Source of the DNA: Prorocentrum cordatum
Taxonomy: Eukaryota; Sar; Dinophyceae; Prorocentrales; Prorocentraceae
Length of the DNA: 64,000 bases
Direction of reading: 5' to 3'
Assembly (NCBI GenBank): GCA_963575745.1
Contig: CAUYUJ010022059.1
Coordinates: 486,323-550,322, forward strand
Shown here: piece after piece, positions 21,390 to 29,897 of the stretch
Numbering within the stretch: position 1 is the first letter of the stretch
Layout of the letters: each line of letters opens with the position of its first letter
Program-made: the position numbers and the translations under genes
The notes under the pieces: model-generated
Database searches by the model: none
Seen by the model: only the letters and a program-made list of their open reading frames with translations
Told to the model about the DNA's origin: nothing

Positions 21390-22484
21390 GTCGTCCAGTA
21401 CCTCGCTGATCACGGCGCCTTGGGGTTTGCTGGGAGAGCGTTGCCTTATTGGGACGTCGTCGAGGCCTTGGACGGCGTGGGCGCTCATGTCCTTGAGGGG
21501 ATGCTCTTAGGAGGCCTGCTTCGTCGAGATGCTGATGAGCTGCTGAACGACTTTGTGTATGTTCCCCTGGAGAAGGTCAGATGGGAGCGTCGAGTTAGCT
21601 CGTCGAACCCCACGCCGCTGGCGCTCATGCCCACTGGCCGTCGTGCAGGGCGCCTGTCCAAGTATGACCTTGCCCTGGAGCTCACGTCGTCTGGATGGGC
21701 CATTGATGGTGGGCCAGAGCCACTTGCGCCATGCGTTCCTGGTGGGCCCAAAGTTCTTTCTCGTACTATGGTGCTTCGCAGTGCCTCTTACTATTTGGCA
21801 TTGTGCAGCTGCGATGACATATTCAAGTGCAATGGAGGTCAGATACTTCACGGCAAAGTTGCAAACTACTACCAATGCTTGTTGAGTTTACCTAACTTGC
21901 ATGGCTTCCACGACAGGGATGACTTCCTGGCACTGACTGACAAGGACTTCGGGCGCATTGCGAACGGAGGTGACGCCAAGGTAGATCTCCTCGCGCTGCC
22001 TGCTCCAGACGTCCCGAAGCCCCTGCCGTTGGTGGACATGGCGCCCGCGGAGCTGGAGGACGGTGGCGGTGCCCCGGGCGGTCCCTTGTTGGCGATAGAG
22101 GATACGGACCATGCCGGGGGGCCAGACATGGACGAGGCTGCCATCGTCGAGATGCTCGGGGGTGCGGTCGAGGGCGCCGTTGTGCATCCTCCTGAGTTGA
22201 AGGATCGCAAGTTCCTCGGGATGAAGGTGAACTACGACAACTTCACTCACAAGTCGGGGAGGCGCCGTGCCTACATCACGTGTCCCAATAGGGATTGCCA
22301 CCGCGCGTGCTTCCGCTGGACGACGATTGATCTGTATCCAGATGCACGCACTTGCGCAGCGAGCTTGTTCGCTTGGGCTTTGGCGCACGACCGTTTCGAG
22401 GGCGACGAGGCGAAGGTTCAGCATCAGGGCCACCACCCGTCGGAGGCCGAGGTCAACCATGTGCTGCACAGCATGCCCGAGTGA
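21390..22484 (+). CDS. gene A, terminal exon
   Basis: Begins VVQYLADHGALGFAGRALPY after a CTCCCAG acceptor, in phase with the previous exon, and stops at TGA 22482-22484. Middle: YYLALCSCDDIFKCNGGQIL and NYYQCLLSLPNLHGF. C-terminus: MKVNYDNFTHKSGRRRAYIT with CPNRDCHRACFRW, a Cys/His cluster compatible with a small zinc-binding fold, then FAWALAHDRFEGDEAKVQHQ. The same C-terminal signature typifies this dinoflagellate family. Function unknown. Confidence 0.7.
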   Translation, partial: VVQYLADHGALGFAGRALPYWDVVEALDGVGAHVLEGMLLGGLLRRDADELLNDFVYVPLEKVRWERRVSSSNPTPLALMPTGRRAGRLSKYDLALELTSSGWAIDGGPEPLAPCVPGGPKVLSRTMVLRSASYYLALCSCDDIFKCNGGQILHGKVANYYQCLLSLPNLHGFHDRDDFLALTDKDFGRIANGGDAKVDLLALPAPDVPKPLPLVDMAPAELEDGGGAPGGPLLAIEDTDHAGGPDMDEAAIVEMLGGAVEGAVVHPPELKDRKFLGMKVNYDNFTHKSGRRRAYITCPNRDCHRACFRWTTIDLYPDARTCAASLFAWALAHDRFEGDEAKVQHQGHHPSEAEVNHVLHSMPE

Positions 22485-22752
22485 ATGATACTCCCATGGG
22501 CCGCGGCTTTTTTTTCCAGCGTTGGGGATTGCTGCTAATTACCAGAGCTGCATGGCGCAAAAAGTTTCGTGCTGAAAAACATGTTCGCGACGATGGCTAC
22601 TCCAGGGCTCCAGGAACCCCGTGGACCAGAGGCGAGTATCATTGGTGGCATTGAGGCTCAAGGTGGTCACGATTGCCTCATACTATCATATCTCAATGCA
22701 GATTGCATCTTTTACATTCTACTTGTTTCTTCATGTTGGCCAGGCTGCGGCT

Positions 22753-23373
22753 ATGTATCGCCTCCAGCTACAGCCTCTTACTGGCGATGATGCTTCGGTG
22801 GTTAAACGCGTCCAGAGCGACATGATGTTCTTCAGCGGTGGCGACGAGGACAGCATCTTTCAGCGGTTGATGGCGGATCCGAACCTGAAGGCTGAGTTCA
22901 TAGACTTGATCCGCAGTCTTTACCGTGAGCCGCTTTCGCCTGAAGCCCTGGATCACCATCCACTCCACGACGTGGACTGGAATTATTGGGAGCGCCGTCT
23001 CACCATCGTCCGCCAGAGGGCCGCTCTTGCTGCTCACCGTCAGGACCGTGCCTTGACTGGACAGGCGTGCCCGGCCGTCGCGACGGCCCAGACGGCGGAC
23101 TTCGGCCTAGGCCAGCGGGTACAAGGCAACCTCGGGAATGTCACGATGCAGGGCCTGGTGGCGGCCAACGACGAGCATGGCGCTGGTGGCCGCGATGCAG
23201 GGCCAAGCGGCGGCCAGGATGCAGGGCCAAGTGGCGTTGGCGACGACGGTCAACAAGCAGCCATGGATCACCTGATGGCGCTCGACCCGACCTGGAGCGC
23301 GGCGGAGGTGGAGGTGGTGGACTTGACGACGGCCGAGCAGCAGGAGCAGCGGACCGCGCGGTCTCCAGCTCAG
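22753..23373 (+). CDS. gene B, first exon
   Basis: ATG at 22753 opens MYRLQLQPLTGDDASVVKRV, FFSGGDEDSIFQRLMADPNL, IRSLYREPLSPEALDHHPLH and DVDWNYWERRLTIVRQRAAL, then a Gly/Ala-rich low-complexity part and VEVVDLTTAEQQEQ. The likely end is a GCGATC donor in phase 0. Gene B lies 268 bp after gene A's stop in the same orientation. Family uncharacterised. An upstream exon ending at CCAG/GCTGCGGCT cannot be excluded. Confidence 0.6.
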
Positions 23374-23657
23374 GCGATCGGCAGAAACACACATTCAATG
23401 ACGGAAGAGGGAGAGAGGAGAAGGAGGAAGGGAGGAAGGGGTAAGGGTGAGAGGGGTAAGGGAGAGAGGGGTAAGGGAGAGAGGGGAGAGAGGGGTAAGG
23501 GAGAGAGGGGAAGGGGAAGGTGGAAGTGAGAAAGGCAGGGCAGATGACCCAGTATGGGGGGAGGCGCTCATGCAAAGTCCTCGATCGATGCCCCCACCCC
23601 CCCAGTCTATCCTCCTTGTTTCGGGTCCCCGTGTCTGCCTTTCGGCCCCTCCGCCAG
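23374..23657 (+). other. gene B intron with GGGTAAGGGAGAGA repeat
   Basis: Contains a purine tandem repeat, GGGTAAGGGAGAGA-like, at about 23440-23525, each unit offering GTAAGG donor-like sites. Ends CCGCCAG at 23657. Confidence 0.55.
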
Positions 23658-23792
23658 GCTCGCATGGAGCAAGTCAAAGAAGAGATAGCTGACATGGGGA
23701 CCCAAGACATGGTTCATAGATTGCGGGAGGTGGAGGGCGAGATCGAGGGCTACCGTTGGGACGCGGCTTTCGACTTGGCAGGCGTCGAAGAG
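23658..23792 (+). CDS. gene B, exon 2
   Basis: Forty-five codons, phase 0 at both ends: ARMEQVKEEIADMGTQDMVH, RLREVEGEIEGYRWDAAFDL, AGVEE. Strongly helical and probably coiled coil. The donor is GCCTCG. Confidence 0.6.
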
Positions 23793-23933
23793 GCCTCGCC
23801 CCCTCCTTGCTGTCGAACTCTTGCTGCTGCCGCTCATCCTCCGCCTCCTATACCTCCTCCTCTTCCTCCTCCTTCCCCGAGCTCCCCCTGAGGATGAGGG
23901 GGGTCGTCAGTCAAGGGCCTTCTCGACCTCCAG

Positions 23934-24079
23934 GTAAAGCGACAGCTGCCTGCGACGCTCTACGTGGAGGTCGAGAAGGCCATTGAGCGACGCTCCCGCT
24001 CATCCTCATCCCAGGCAGCGCCGCCCAGCATCTCGTCCCAGGCGGAGGAGCAGCCCGACACCTCCGAGAGGCGGACCAG
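23934..24079 (+). CDS. gene B, exon 3
   Basis: VKRQLPATLYVEVEKAIERR followed by a Ser-rich stretch and EEQPDTSERR. Acceptor CTCCAG, donor GCAACT in phase 2. That phase fits the next exon at 24423, restoring a Ser codon. Confidence 0.5.
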
Positions 24080-24422
24080 GCAACTGCACCTCCTCCCTCC
24101 TCCTTCTCCTCTCCCCTCCTCCTCCCTCCTCCTCCTCCTCCTCCTCCTACTTCTCCTCCTCCAGCTCCTCCTCTAGCTCCCTCCTCCAGATCCTCCTCCC
24201 CCTCCCTCCCCCCTCCCCCATCTCCTCCAGATCCGTCCACCTCCTCTTCCTGCCTCGTCCTCCTCCTCCGCCTCCTTCCCCCCCCTCTCCCCCTCAGCCT
24301 TCTCCTACCTTCCTGCTCTGCTCTCTTGTCCTTTCTCCTCTTCCCTCATCCCCCTTATCCTCATCCTCCTTCCTGCTCCTCCTTCCTGCTCCTCCCCCTG
24401 CTTCGGCGGCGCCTGGCCTGAG

Positions 24423-24497
24423 CGGGCCCGACGGCGAGTTCGACGCCCAGCTCGACGTTCAGCTCGACGCCTGCGCCGCGCTGCGCCCACCGAAACA
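24423..24497 (+). CDS. gene B, exon 4
   Basis: GPDGEFDAQLDVQLDACAAL then RPPKQ, from a CTGAG acceptor to a GTCTCC donor. Set between long CCTCCT introns; kept because phase and composition agree with exon 3. Confidence 0.4.
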
Positions 24498-24559
24498 GTC
24501 TCCCTTCTCTCCTCCTCTCCTCTTCCTCCTCCTCCTCGCCCCCTCTTCCACTTCCAGGA

Positions 24560-24890
24560 GGGCGAGGGATATGCTGCGCCACGCTGTGCTATGCTGTCCA
24601 TTGGGCCCCCCTCTTGGCTTCCACTTGGGCCCTCGCCTTTCTGGGGCCCGAGCGCCCAGCCTTGGCCCCCGCCCATCAAGGCGCCTCGCTTGGGAGCCCG
24701 CCTTGGGGGCCCAAAGATATGCTACGCTTTGCTATTCTATGCTGTTCAACTGTGTCCGCGCTGGGGGCCGAACAATATGCTACGCTATGCTATTGCATGT
24801 TTTCAGGCTGTTCAATGAGGACCCAACGATGCGATTCGCCATGTTGTGCTCTGCTATGCTGCGCTCTGCTATGCTGTGCGCACATGTAAA
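24560..24890 (+). repeat. GGGCCC / ATGCTACGCTATGCT repeat in gene B intron
   Basis: Repeated phrases ATATGCTACGCT, TATGCTATTC and CTATGCTGCGCTCTGC recur about every 15-70 bp between 24569 and 24880, mixed with GGGCCC-rich text. No coding signal. Confidence 0.6.
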
Positions 24891-25047
24891 GCGGTGCGGG
24901 TACTCACCGGCAGGGGCACGATCATCGCCAACATCATCAGCATCATCATCGCCATCGTCGCCATCGCATCATCACCATCGGCATCGCCACCTTTTTTTCG
25001 CTCGAGGGGCGCTGCTCCCCCCTCCCCCGTGCCGCTGTATCGCGGAC

Positions 25048-25626
25048 ATGCTTACGCTTGAGGAGCAGCGCCGCCAGCAAGACCGTGCGCTGAGGATTCC
25101 TCCGCACATCGAGAGCGTCCGCGACGCGCACGGCGCGGGCGTCAAATCGATCGTCACATTCACGCCCGGGGCGCGGGCGCAGGGTGCGGTCGCAGGTTTC
25201 GATCTGCATGACGCGCCCAAGACGCGAGAGGAGCGCAGGCGCACGGGCTTTCGCATGGATTGCCCGTAGCCTCATAGCATGCACCGTGGTGTGCAGTGCC
25301 AGTTTGAATGGCGGAAGCTGCGCATGCAGCCGAAGATGCCTCACATCCCAGAAGGGGCTCAACAGAGCGTCAGGCACTGGTGGGCCCCTGGCTTGCTTGA
25401 GCTTCCGCTCCCAGATCGGCAGCCCCTTGACGCGTGGTTTTTTCCACGCAACAAACGAAAGGATGTACCCGATTTGTGGTTTGTGCCGCGTTGGCGCTCT
25501 GGCCGAATCCCGCAAGAGGACGACCCGAGTGCCGTTGCGCTGGTGTGGAGGGATGGCCACATTGGGCAGTACATCTTGTATGATGTCGCGATCGAGGCTG
25601 GCGTGCTGGCCCTCGCGGGCGCCTGA
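25048..25626 (+). CDS. gene B, last exon, with one in-frame TAG
   Basis: Reads MLTLEEQRRQQDRALRIPPH, ESVRDAHGAGVKSIVTFTPG, GFDLHDAPKTREERRRTGFR, then a TAG at 25267-25269, and continues in the same frame with CQFEWRKLRMQPKMPHIPEG, HWWAPGLLELPLPDRQPLDA, WFVPRWRSGRIPQEDD and YDVAIEAGVLALAGA. Protein-like character is equal on both sides of the stop, so it is either a recent nonsense change or a readthrough or editing site. The upstream splice junction could not be placed; the start given is the first in-frame ATG. Confidence 0.55.
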
Positions 25627-25715
25627 GGACCGCGGACCGTGAATCTTCGACCTCCTCATCCCCTCATCCTCATCCTCGATCTCCGCCTCCTCCTCATCCT
25701 CGACCTCCTCATCCT

Positions 25716-25905
25716 CATTGGTTAGGGGTTGGTCGGGGGTTGGTCGGGGGTTGGTCGGGGGTTGGTCGGGGGTTGGTCGGGGGTTGGTCGGGGGTTGGTC
25801 GGGGGTTGGTCGGGGGTTGGTCGGGGGTTGGTCGGGGGTTGGTCGGGGGTTGGTCGGGGGTTGGTCGGGGGGGTGGTCGGGGGGTGGTCGAGGGGTGGTC
25901 GGGGG
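25716..25905 (+). repeat. 11-bp minisatellite GGGGTTGGTCG
   Basis: About fourteen exact 11-mers, then variants with GGGGTGGTCG. Being 11 bp long, it keeps all three plus frames open (GLVGGWSGVGR), and the minus strand reads TPDQPPTNPRP. Not a gene. Confidence 0.95.
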
Positions 25906-26146
25906 GGCCCTCTAACGCCACCTTGATCATTTCTGGATCATTGCTCTGCGTTGCATTGTGTTTGGCTTATCCCTGCCGATCGTCTTACTCGTCGTCGTCG
26001 TCTTAGTCGTCGTCGTCTTAGTCGTCGTCTTAGTCATCGTCGGGGGTTCGACTTTGAGTCTTCGGGTGTCGTCTTGCAGGCAGTGGCGTAACCTCCGCCA
26101 TTTGAAGGCTCGGACAGCTTGGGGCGTCTTGCATCTGCTTGTTGGG

Positions 26147-26788
26147 ATGGCTCTGCTGCGTCGGCGTCTTGGCTGGACCATCTGGCGACGCCGCTGTCGC
26201 CGCGGCAGCGCCGCCCATCGCCGCCAGCAGGCGGCGCGGGCCGCGCTCTTGGGCAGGGGCGTCATCGCCATCTGCTCTGGCAGGACGCCATCGCCATCGC
26301 CATCGCCTCTGGCATCTACGTCCCTGGCGACAGAGGTTCTCGACAATGCCCTTCGTGAGCTTTGGGAACTGGACGATGCCATTCGTGAGATCCCATCCCT
26401 ATGGGCCGCTGTCCAAGGCATTCCTGAGGTTCCGCTTAGCCCAGGCAGCACCCCGACTTGGGTGCCAACCCCTTCGCCGCTTGAGATTCCAGTGCCTACT
26501 TCGCCGCTTGAGATTCCAGTGCCTACTTCGCCTCAGCCTCCTAGCCACGCGTCAACGCCACCTCTTACGACGTGGACGCGTGGCCCGAGCACAACGCCTC
26601 GGGCTACGGCTACTTCGCCTCAGCCTCCTAGCCACGCGTCAACGCCACCTCTTACGACGTGGACGCGTGGCCCGAGCACAACGCCTCGGGATTATTTTCT
26701 GTCGTCGGCGTGTTCGCACATGTCGACTCCACCTCTCGCGACATGGCCGCGCTCGGACAGCGCGCCGCCGCGTTCTCCTAGCGTTTAG
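26147..26788 (+). CDS. Pro/Ser/Thr-rich ORF upstream of the methyltransferase
   Basis: The most protein-like frame in 25.95-26.79 kb. An Arg-rich N-terminus leads to LATEVLDNALRELWELDDAI, REIPSLWAAVQGIPEVPLSP and two internal direct repeats: a 30-bp unit (SPLEIPVPT twice, about 26474-26530) and an 87-bp unit (SPQPPSHASTPPLTTW twice, at 26524 and 26611). It stops at TAG 26786-26788. Whether it is an independent gene or an upstream exon of the methyltransferase is not clear. Confidence 0.45.
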   Translation: MALLRRRLGWTIWRRRCRRGSAAHRRQQAARAALLGRGVIAICSGRTPSPSPSPLASTSLATEVLDNALRELWELDDAIREIPSLWAAVQGIPEVPLSPGSTPTWVPTPSPLEIPVPTSPLEIPVPTSPQPPSHASTPPLTTWTRGPSTTPRATATSPQPPSHASTPPLTTWTRGPSTTPRDYFLSSACSHMSTPPLATWPRSDSAPPRSPSV

Positions 26789-26889
26789 AAAAGAAGAGGG
26801 CCGGAGGGCGTGGGATGCCGCGTCACATGTGGTCGTGCGCCGCCCAGTCTGGGCTTTTTGTGACCTGCCATCGTCTCCATCGCGCTGCA

Positions 26890-27132
26890 ATGGAGGTTCT
26901 AAAATCGAGGGCTTCTCTTGCTGAGACCACCCAGTTCCCTCGCCGCGTCCACATGCCTAGCGTTTCGCGCCCGATGGCGGTGCGCGAAGACCCTCCTTGG
27001 ATCCGCAGCGTCAGGCGCCGCAAGGGGTTCGCGCCGCAGCTCGAGTGCCAGTTGACAGTCTCCTTCCCGTGCGCTGGGATTGGTGGCCCGGAGCGGGCCA
27101 TCGCGGAGGCGGGGTGGCCCATCAAGTTTGAG
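26890..27132 (+). CDS. gene C, C5-DNA methyltransferase, exon 1 (motif I)
   Basis: Cytosine-5 methyltransferase, which transfers methyl from S-adenosylmethionine to cytosine C5. This exon holds motif I, SFPCAGIGGPERAIAEAGW (about 27061-27117), the AdoMet-binding F/P-x-G-x-GG block. ATG at 26890 is chosen because it is the nearest in-frame start; one further upstream at 26815 is possible. The exon appears to end at GAG before GATCGG, a GA-type donor, in phase 0. Confidence 0.7.
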
Positions 27133-27393
27133 GATCGGCGTCCTCTCTGGGCCCGTCGAAACGACGAGGGCGATGGGGCACGTCTGATGGACCATGCCCC
27201 CTCTTCACGAGAGCGAGGAGGGGGCGGATGCCATCAGAGGAGAACGCGATGGTGCCTCCTCGCCTCTGCTGCATCTGCTAAGGGGGCCCCATCCCCTATC
27301 TCTTCTCCGATCCTGGTTCTCCATCCTTCTCCCCTTCTCCTCCTAGCTCCTCCTGCTACTGCCTCTCCTCCTTCGTAGCAGCCCCGCCCATAG

Positions 27394-27777
27394 GACGTGG
27401 TCGAGAAGAACTTGCACGCGGGGGCGATCCTGGAGCTCCTCCACCAGCGCCTCGGCACCTCCCTCGACTCAGTGCACGTGGGCGCGGACGTGTGCGACCA
27501 CGTTTTCGCTTCCGACGCGCAAGGTCTCGTGTCTGGATTCCCGTGCCCTCCGTGGAGCGCGCTGGGCCGTCGCCTCGGGATGGGCGACGAGCGCACGAGG
27601 CCGATGGAGGCGATATTGGAGGAGATCAAGACGAAGGTCAAAGCTCGTAAGTTGAAGTTCTTCATACTCGAGAATGTCATCGGCATGACGTATGTGAACA
27701 AAAAGAACGGCAACACATCAGGGCTCAAGGTATTGGAGCAGTGGATGCATGAGAACATCCCCGAGGTCATGTACAAG
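27394..27777 (+). CDS. gene C, C5-DNA methyltransferase, exon 2 (motifs IV and VI)
   Basis: Starts DVVEKNLHAGAILELLHQRL after a CCATAG acceptor. GFPCPPWSALGRRLG (about 27535-27580) is motif IV, with the catalytic Cys in Pro-Cys-Pro. FFILENVIGM (about 27658-27690) is motif VI with the ENV Glu. Ends VMYK at a GTCCGA donor, phase 0. Both catalytic residues are present. Confidence 0.85.
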
Positions 27778-27789
27778 GTCCGACCAGGG

Positions 27790-28080
27790 GTGGCGAATGT
27801 GGGGGATGGGTTAGTAGGAAACTCAAGAAGAGGAGGAGGAGGGACGAGGGTGGACGCAGGGAAGAGGAGGAGGAGGAGGAGGAGGAGGGGGAGGAGGAGG
27901 TGGAGGAGGAAGGATTGAGGGGGGGATGTGGAGTGATACGTAGAGCATGCTAAGGAGGAGGAGGAGGTGGGTAGGATGAGGAAGGGAGGATGAGGATGAG
28001 GACGAGGATGAGGAGGATGAGGATGAGGATGAGGATGATGATGAGGAGGGGGAGGAGGGCGACGACGACGACGACGGCGA
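27790..28080 (+). repeat. gene C intron 2: GGA/GAT purine microsatellites
   Basis: AGGAGGAGG and GAGGATGAGGAT runs at about 27828-28060. Long Ser/Asp-type ORFs on either strand are artefacts. Confidence 0.85.
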
Positions 28081-28165
28081 TGATAAGGTTAATGGTTTTG
28101 TGCCCCCATGGGGCGGGCAAGCCGGGGAGGTTCCTTTTAGACTTTGCTTTCTCTGGCGCTCGCAG

Positions 28166-28459
28166 GTGTGGCCCATGAACACGCTGCACTACGGTCTGGC
28201 TCAGAGTCGCCCTCGCATCTACATCGTGGGGGTGCTGCACCAGATTGCGATGCTGAGTGGCGGCCAGAACTTCCCCAGGATGCCCTGCCCGAACCTGAAG
28301 GGAACCAAGATCCATGAGTTCCTTGACGTAGAGGGTATGAGTGACGATGTCCCGTGTGGCCGGGGCGACCTGCCTACGCTCACGGAGAAGCAGATGAACA
28401 ACGTCGGTTGCTACGTCCAGAAGATGGTCTCGGCCATGACGAAGCCGGGCCGTCCGAAG
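28166..28459 (+). CDS. gene C, C5-DNA methyltransferase, exon 3 (motif VIII)
   Basis: VWPMNTLHYGLAQSRPRIYI followed by VGV is motif VIII (Gln-x-Arg-x-Arg) at about 28166-28234. The rest (MLSGGQNFPRMPCPNLKGTK, HEFLDVEG, DLPTLTEKQMNNVGCYVQKM) corresponds to the target-recognition side, which is short. Donor GCAGGA (GC-type), phase 0. Confidence 0.85.
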
Positions 28460-28671
28460 GCAGGAGGGCCCTTTACACTCTGTGGGCCCTCGGGGGCCCC
28501 GTGAGGCTCTTGTGGGTTTGGGCCTTTGTGGGCCCCTTGTGAGTTTGGGCTTTTGTGGGTCCCTCGTGGGTTCGGGCCTTTGTGGGCCCCGTGAGATTCT
28601 CGTGTCTTCGGGCCCGCGGGGGCCCTGGGGCCCCTGCAGTTCTGCACCTCTTACACTCGCCTGAGCAACAG
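28460..28671 (+). other. gene C intron 3 with GGGCCTTTGTGGGCCC repeat
   Basis: GC-AG intron built of imperfect ~27-30-bp repeats of GGGTTTGGGCCTTTGTGGG. Ends GAGCAACAG. Confidence 0.7.
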
Positions 28672-29019
28672 GCGACGTTCGCCGTCGCAGACATCAGCCG
28701 CGGCCCGACCACGGTGTTCGGGACAAAGGGCTTTCTGAAGCTAGACTGCGCCCCGACGTTCACCTGCAAGAACAACGCGTTGTGGCTTCTGCGGACGGAC
28801 CTTGACATCCCCCACGGCCGCTTCCTCGCCATGAGCGAGAGGGCCAAGCTCTGCGGCGTCGTCCCCGAGTCGCTCGGCGGCGACGGCCCTTTCGGCGAGG
28901 TTGGCAAGACCGCGAAGTACCAGTGCTTGGGCAACATGATGCCCGTGGACACCGTCGGCACAGTCCTGGCGGAGGTGATGCAGGCGCCCCGGCCTGCGTC
29001 TCGCCCGAGGGCGAGATGA
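28672..29019 (+). CDS. gene C, C5-DNA methyltransferase, exon 4 (motifs IX-X)
   Basis: ATFAVADISRGPTTVFGTKG and LKLDCAPTFTCKNNALWLLR precede the C-terminal block KYQCLGNMMPVDTVGTVLAE (about 28918-28980), motif X (GN-x-x-P). TGA at 29017-29019. The full model from motif I to X is about 420 residues with no N-terminal chromatin domains, so it is a compact catalytic enzyme. Whether it maintains or establishes methylation cannot be told. Confidence 0.85.
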   Translation, partial: ATFAVADISRGPTTVFGTKGFLKLDCAPTFTCKNNALWLLRTDLDIPHGRFLAMSERAKLCGVVPESLGGDGPFGEVGKTAKYQCLGNMMPVDTVGTVLAEVMQAPRPASRPRAR

Positions 29020-29345
29020 TAGGGAGTAGAGGAGGATTGGATAGGACAGAGGGACGGTAGGGATGAGGATAGTGAGGATAGGATGGGGATAGGGAGGATA
29101 TGATGGGCGAGTCGTTCGGCAGGGTAGGATAGGTAGGAGAAGGAGGATGTGATGGGATAGGCATAGGGATGATCGGATATGATACAGTAGGAGGGTAGGG
29201 CAGGATAGGATAGGGAGGATAGGGCGGACATGACAGGGAGGATACGATAGGATATGACAGGGAGGGCAGGATCGGGAGGTTAGGATAGAGAGGATAGGAT
29301 ACGGAGGATAGGGAGGGTGGGATAGTATCAGGATAGGCCCCCTCC
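29020..29345 (+). repeat. GGATAGGGAGGATAGGA purine repeat
   Basis: Degenerate tandem repeats of AGGATAGG and ATAGGATAGGGAGG for about 320 bp directly after gene C. Minus-strand Ser/Tyr/Pro frames are artefacts. Confidence 0.85.
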
Positions 29346-29502
29346 CTCATCAGGGATCTCGAGGAGGAGATCGAGGATCGCCAACGTCGTCGTCAGCGGC
29401 GTCGGCGACGGCGACGACGACGACGACGTCAACCTACCCCTCCACCGCCGCCCTCTCCGTCCGACCCTCCCCAGCCGCTGGGGGGGCCCTGCCTGCCAGG
29501 CG

Positions 29503-29808
29503 ATGGCGGTCTGGGAGAAGCAGGTGTTCGCCCCGAGCGCGCCGCCTGCCGCGGGCATGAGCGAGGGGGGGATGGCCGCGCACGAGGGGGGGATCTTCGG
29601 CGACGACGACGACAAGGACAGCGACGGCATCGTGACCACCATGACCAAGCACGACAGGAACAGCGACGGCATCGTGACCACCACGACGACCGTGATCAAC
29701 AACAAGAGCACCACCATGACCAAGCATTACACCGAGCAGCGCGGCACCAAGCGCAAGCTCAAGCAGAGCGCGCTGGCCTTCCAGGTGTCCCATCACGCCT
29801 CGTCGTGA
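29503..29808 (+). CDS. small ORF with NSDGIVTT repeats
   Basis: 101 codons from ATG: MAVWEKQVFAPSAPPAAGMS, an acidic GDDDDKD patch, then two copies of SDGIVTT with TMTKH between and a basic tail (RGTKRKLKQSALAFQVSHHA). Its stop lies in the loop of a perfect hairpin at 29784-29827. No family recognised. Partly repeat-derived, so confidence is moderate. Confidence 0.4.
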   Translation: MAVWEKQVFAPSAPPAAGMSEGGMAAHEGGIFGDDDDKDSDGIVTTMTKHDRNSDGIVTTTTTVINNKSTTMTKHYTEQRGTKRKLKQSALAFQVSHHASS

Positions 29809-29827
29809 AGAGGCGTGATGGGACACC
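29784..29827. repeat. perfect 17-bp inverted repeat, 10-nt loop
   Basis: GGTGTCCCATCACGCCT at 29784-29800 pairs with AGGCGTGATGGGACACC at 29811-29827, loop CGTCGTGAAG. It ends ten bases before the spliced-leader relict. Confidence 0.9.
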
Positions 29828-29836
29828 CCACAAGGC

Positions 29837-29858
29837 GCCGTAGCCATTTTGGCTCAAG
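29837..29858 (+). other. dinoflagellate spliced-leader (DinoSL) relict
   Basis: All 22 positions match the dinoflagellate trans-spliced leader (consensus DCCGUAGCCAUUUUGGCUC then AAG), with D = G. It is followed by GCGCTCAAGGCGC rather than a GT donor, so it is not a spliced-leader RNA gene. Copies within genomic DNA are known to arise when trans-spliced mRNA is reverse-transcribed and reinserted. Confidence 0.9.
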
Positions 29859-29897
29859 GCGCTCAAGGCGCTTGGCTCCCACAGGCGCCTAGCGTGT

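Noticed and set aside
23983-25047. 428-codon plus frame through gene B introns
   Set aside because: Only short pieces (exons 3-4 and the last exon) look like protein; the rest is CCT repeat and ATGCTACGCT repeat.
25716-25905. Telomere-like repeat
   Set aside because: GGGGTTGGTCG does not match the plant-type repeat expected in dinoflagellates, and the array is short and interstitial.
25715-25930. Repeat proteins on both strands (GLVGGWSGVGR; TPDQPPTNPRP)
   Set aside because: Direct translations of the 11-bp minisatellite.
29837-29858. Spliced-leader RNA gene
   Set aside because: The 22-nt leader is exact but no GT donor follows and no Sm-site-like region is evident, so a relict is preferred.
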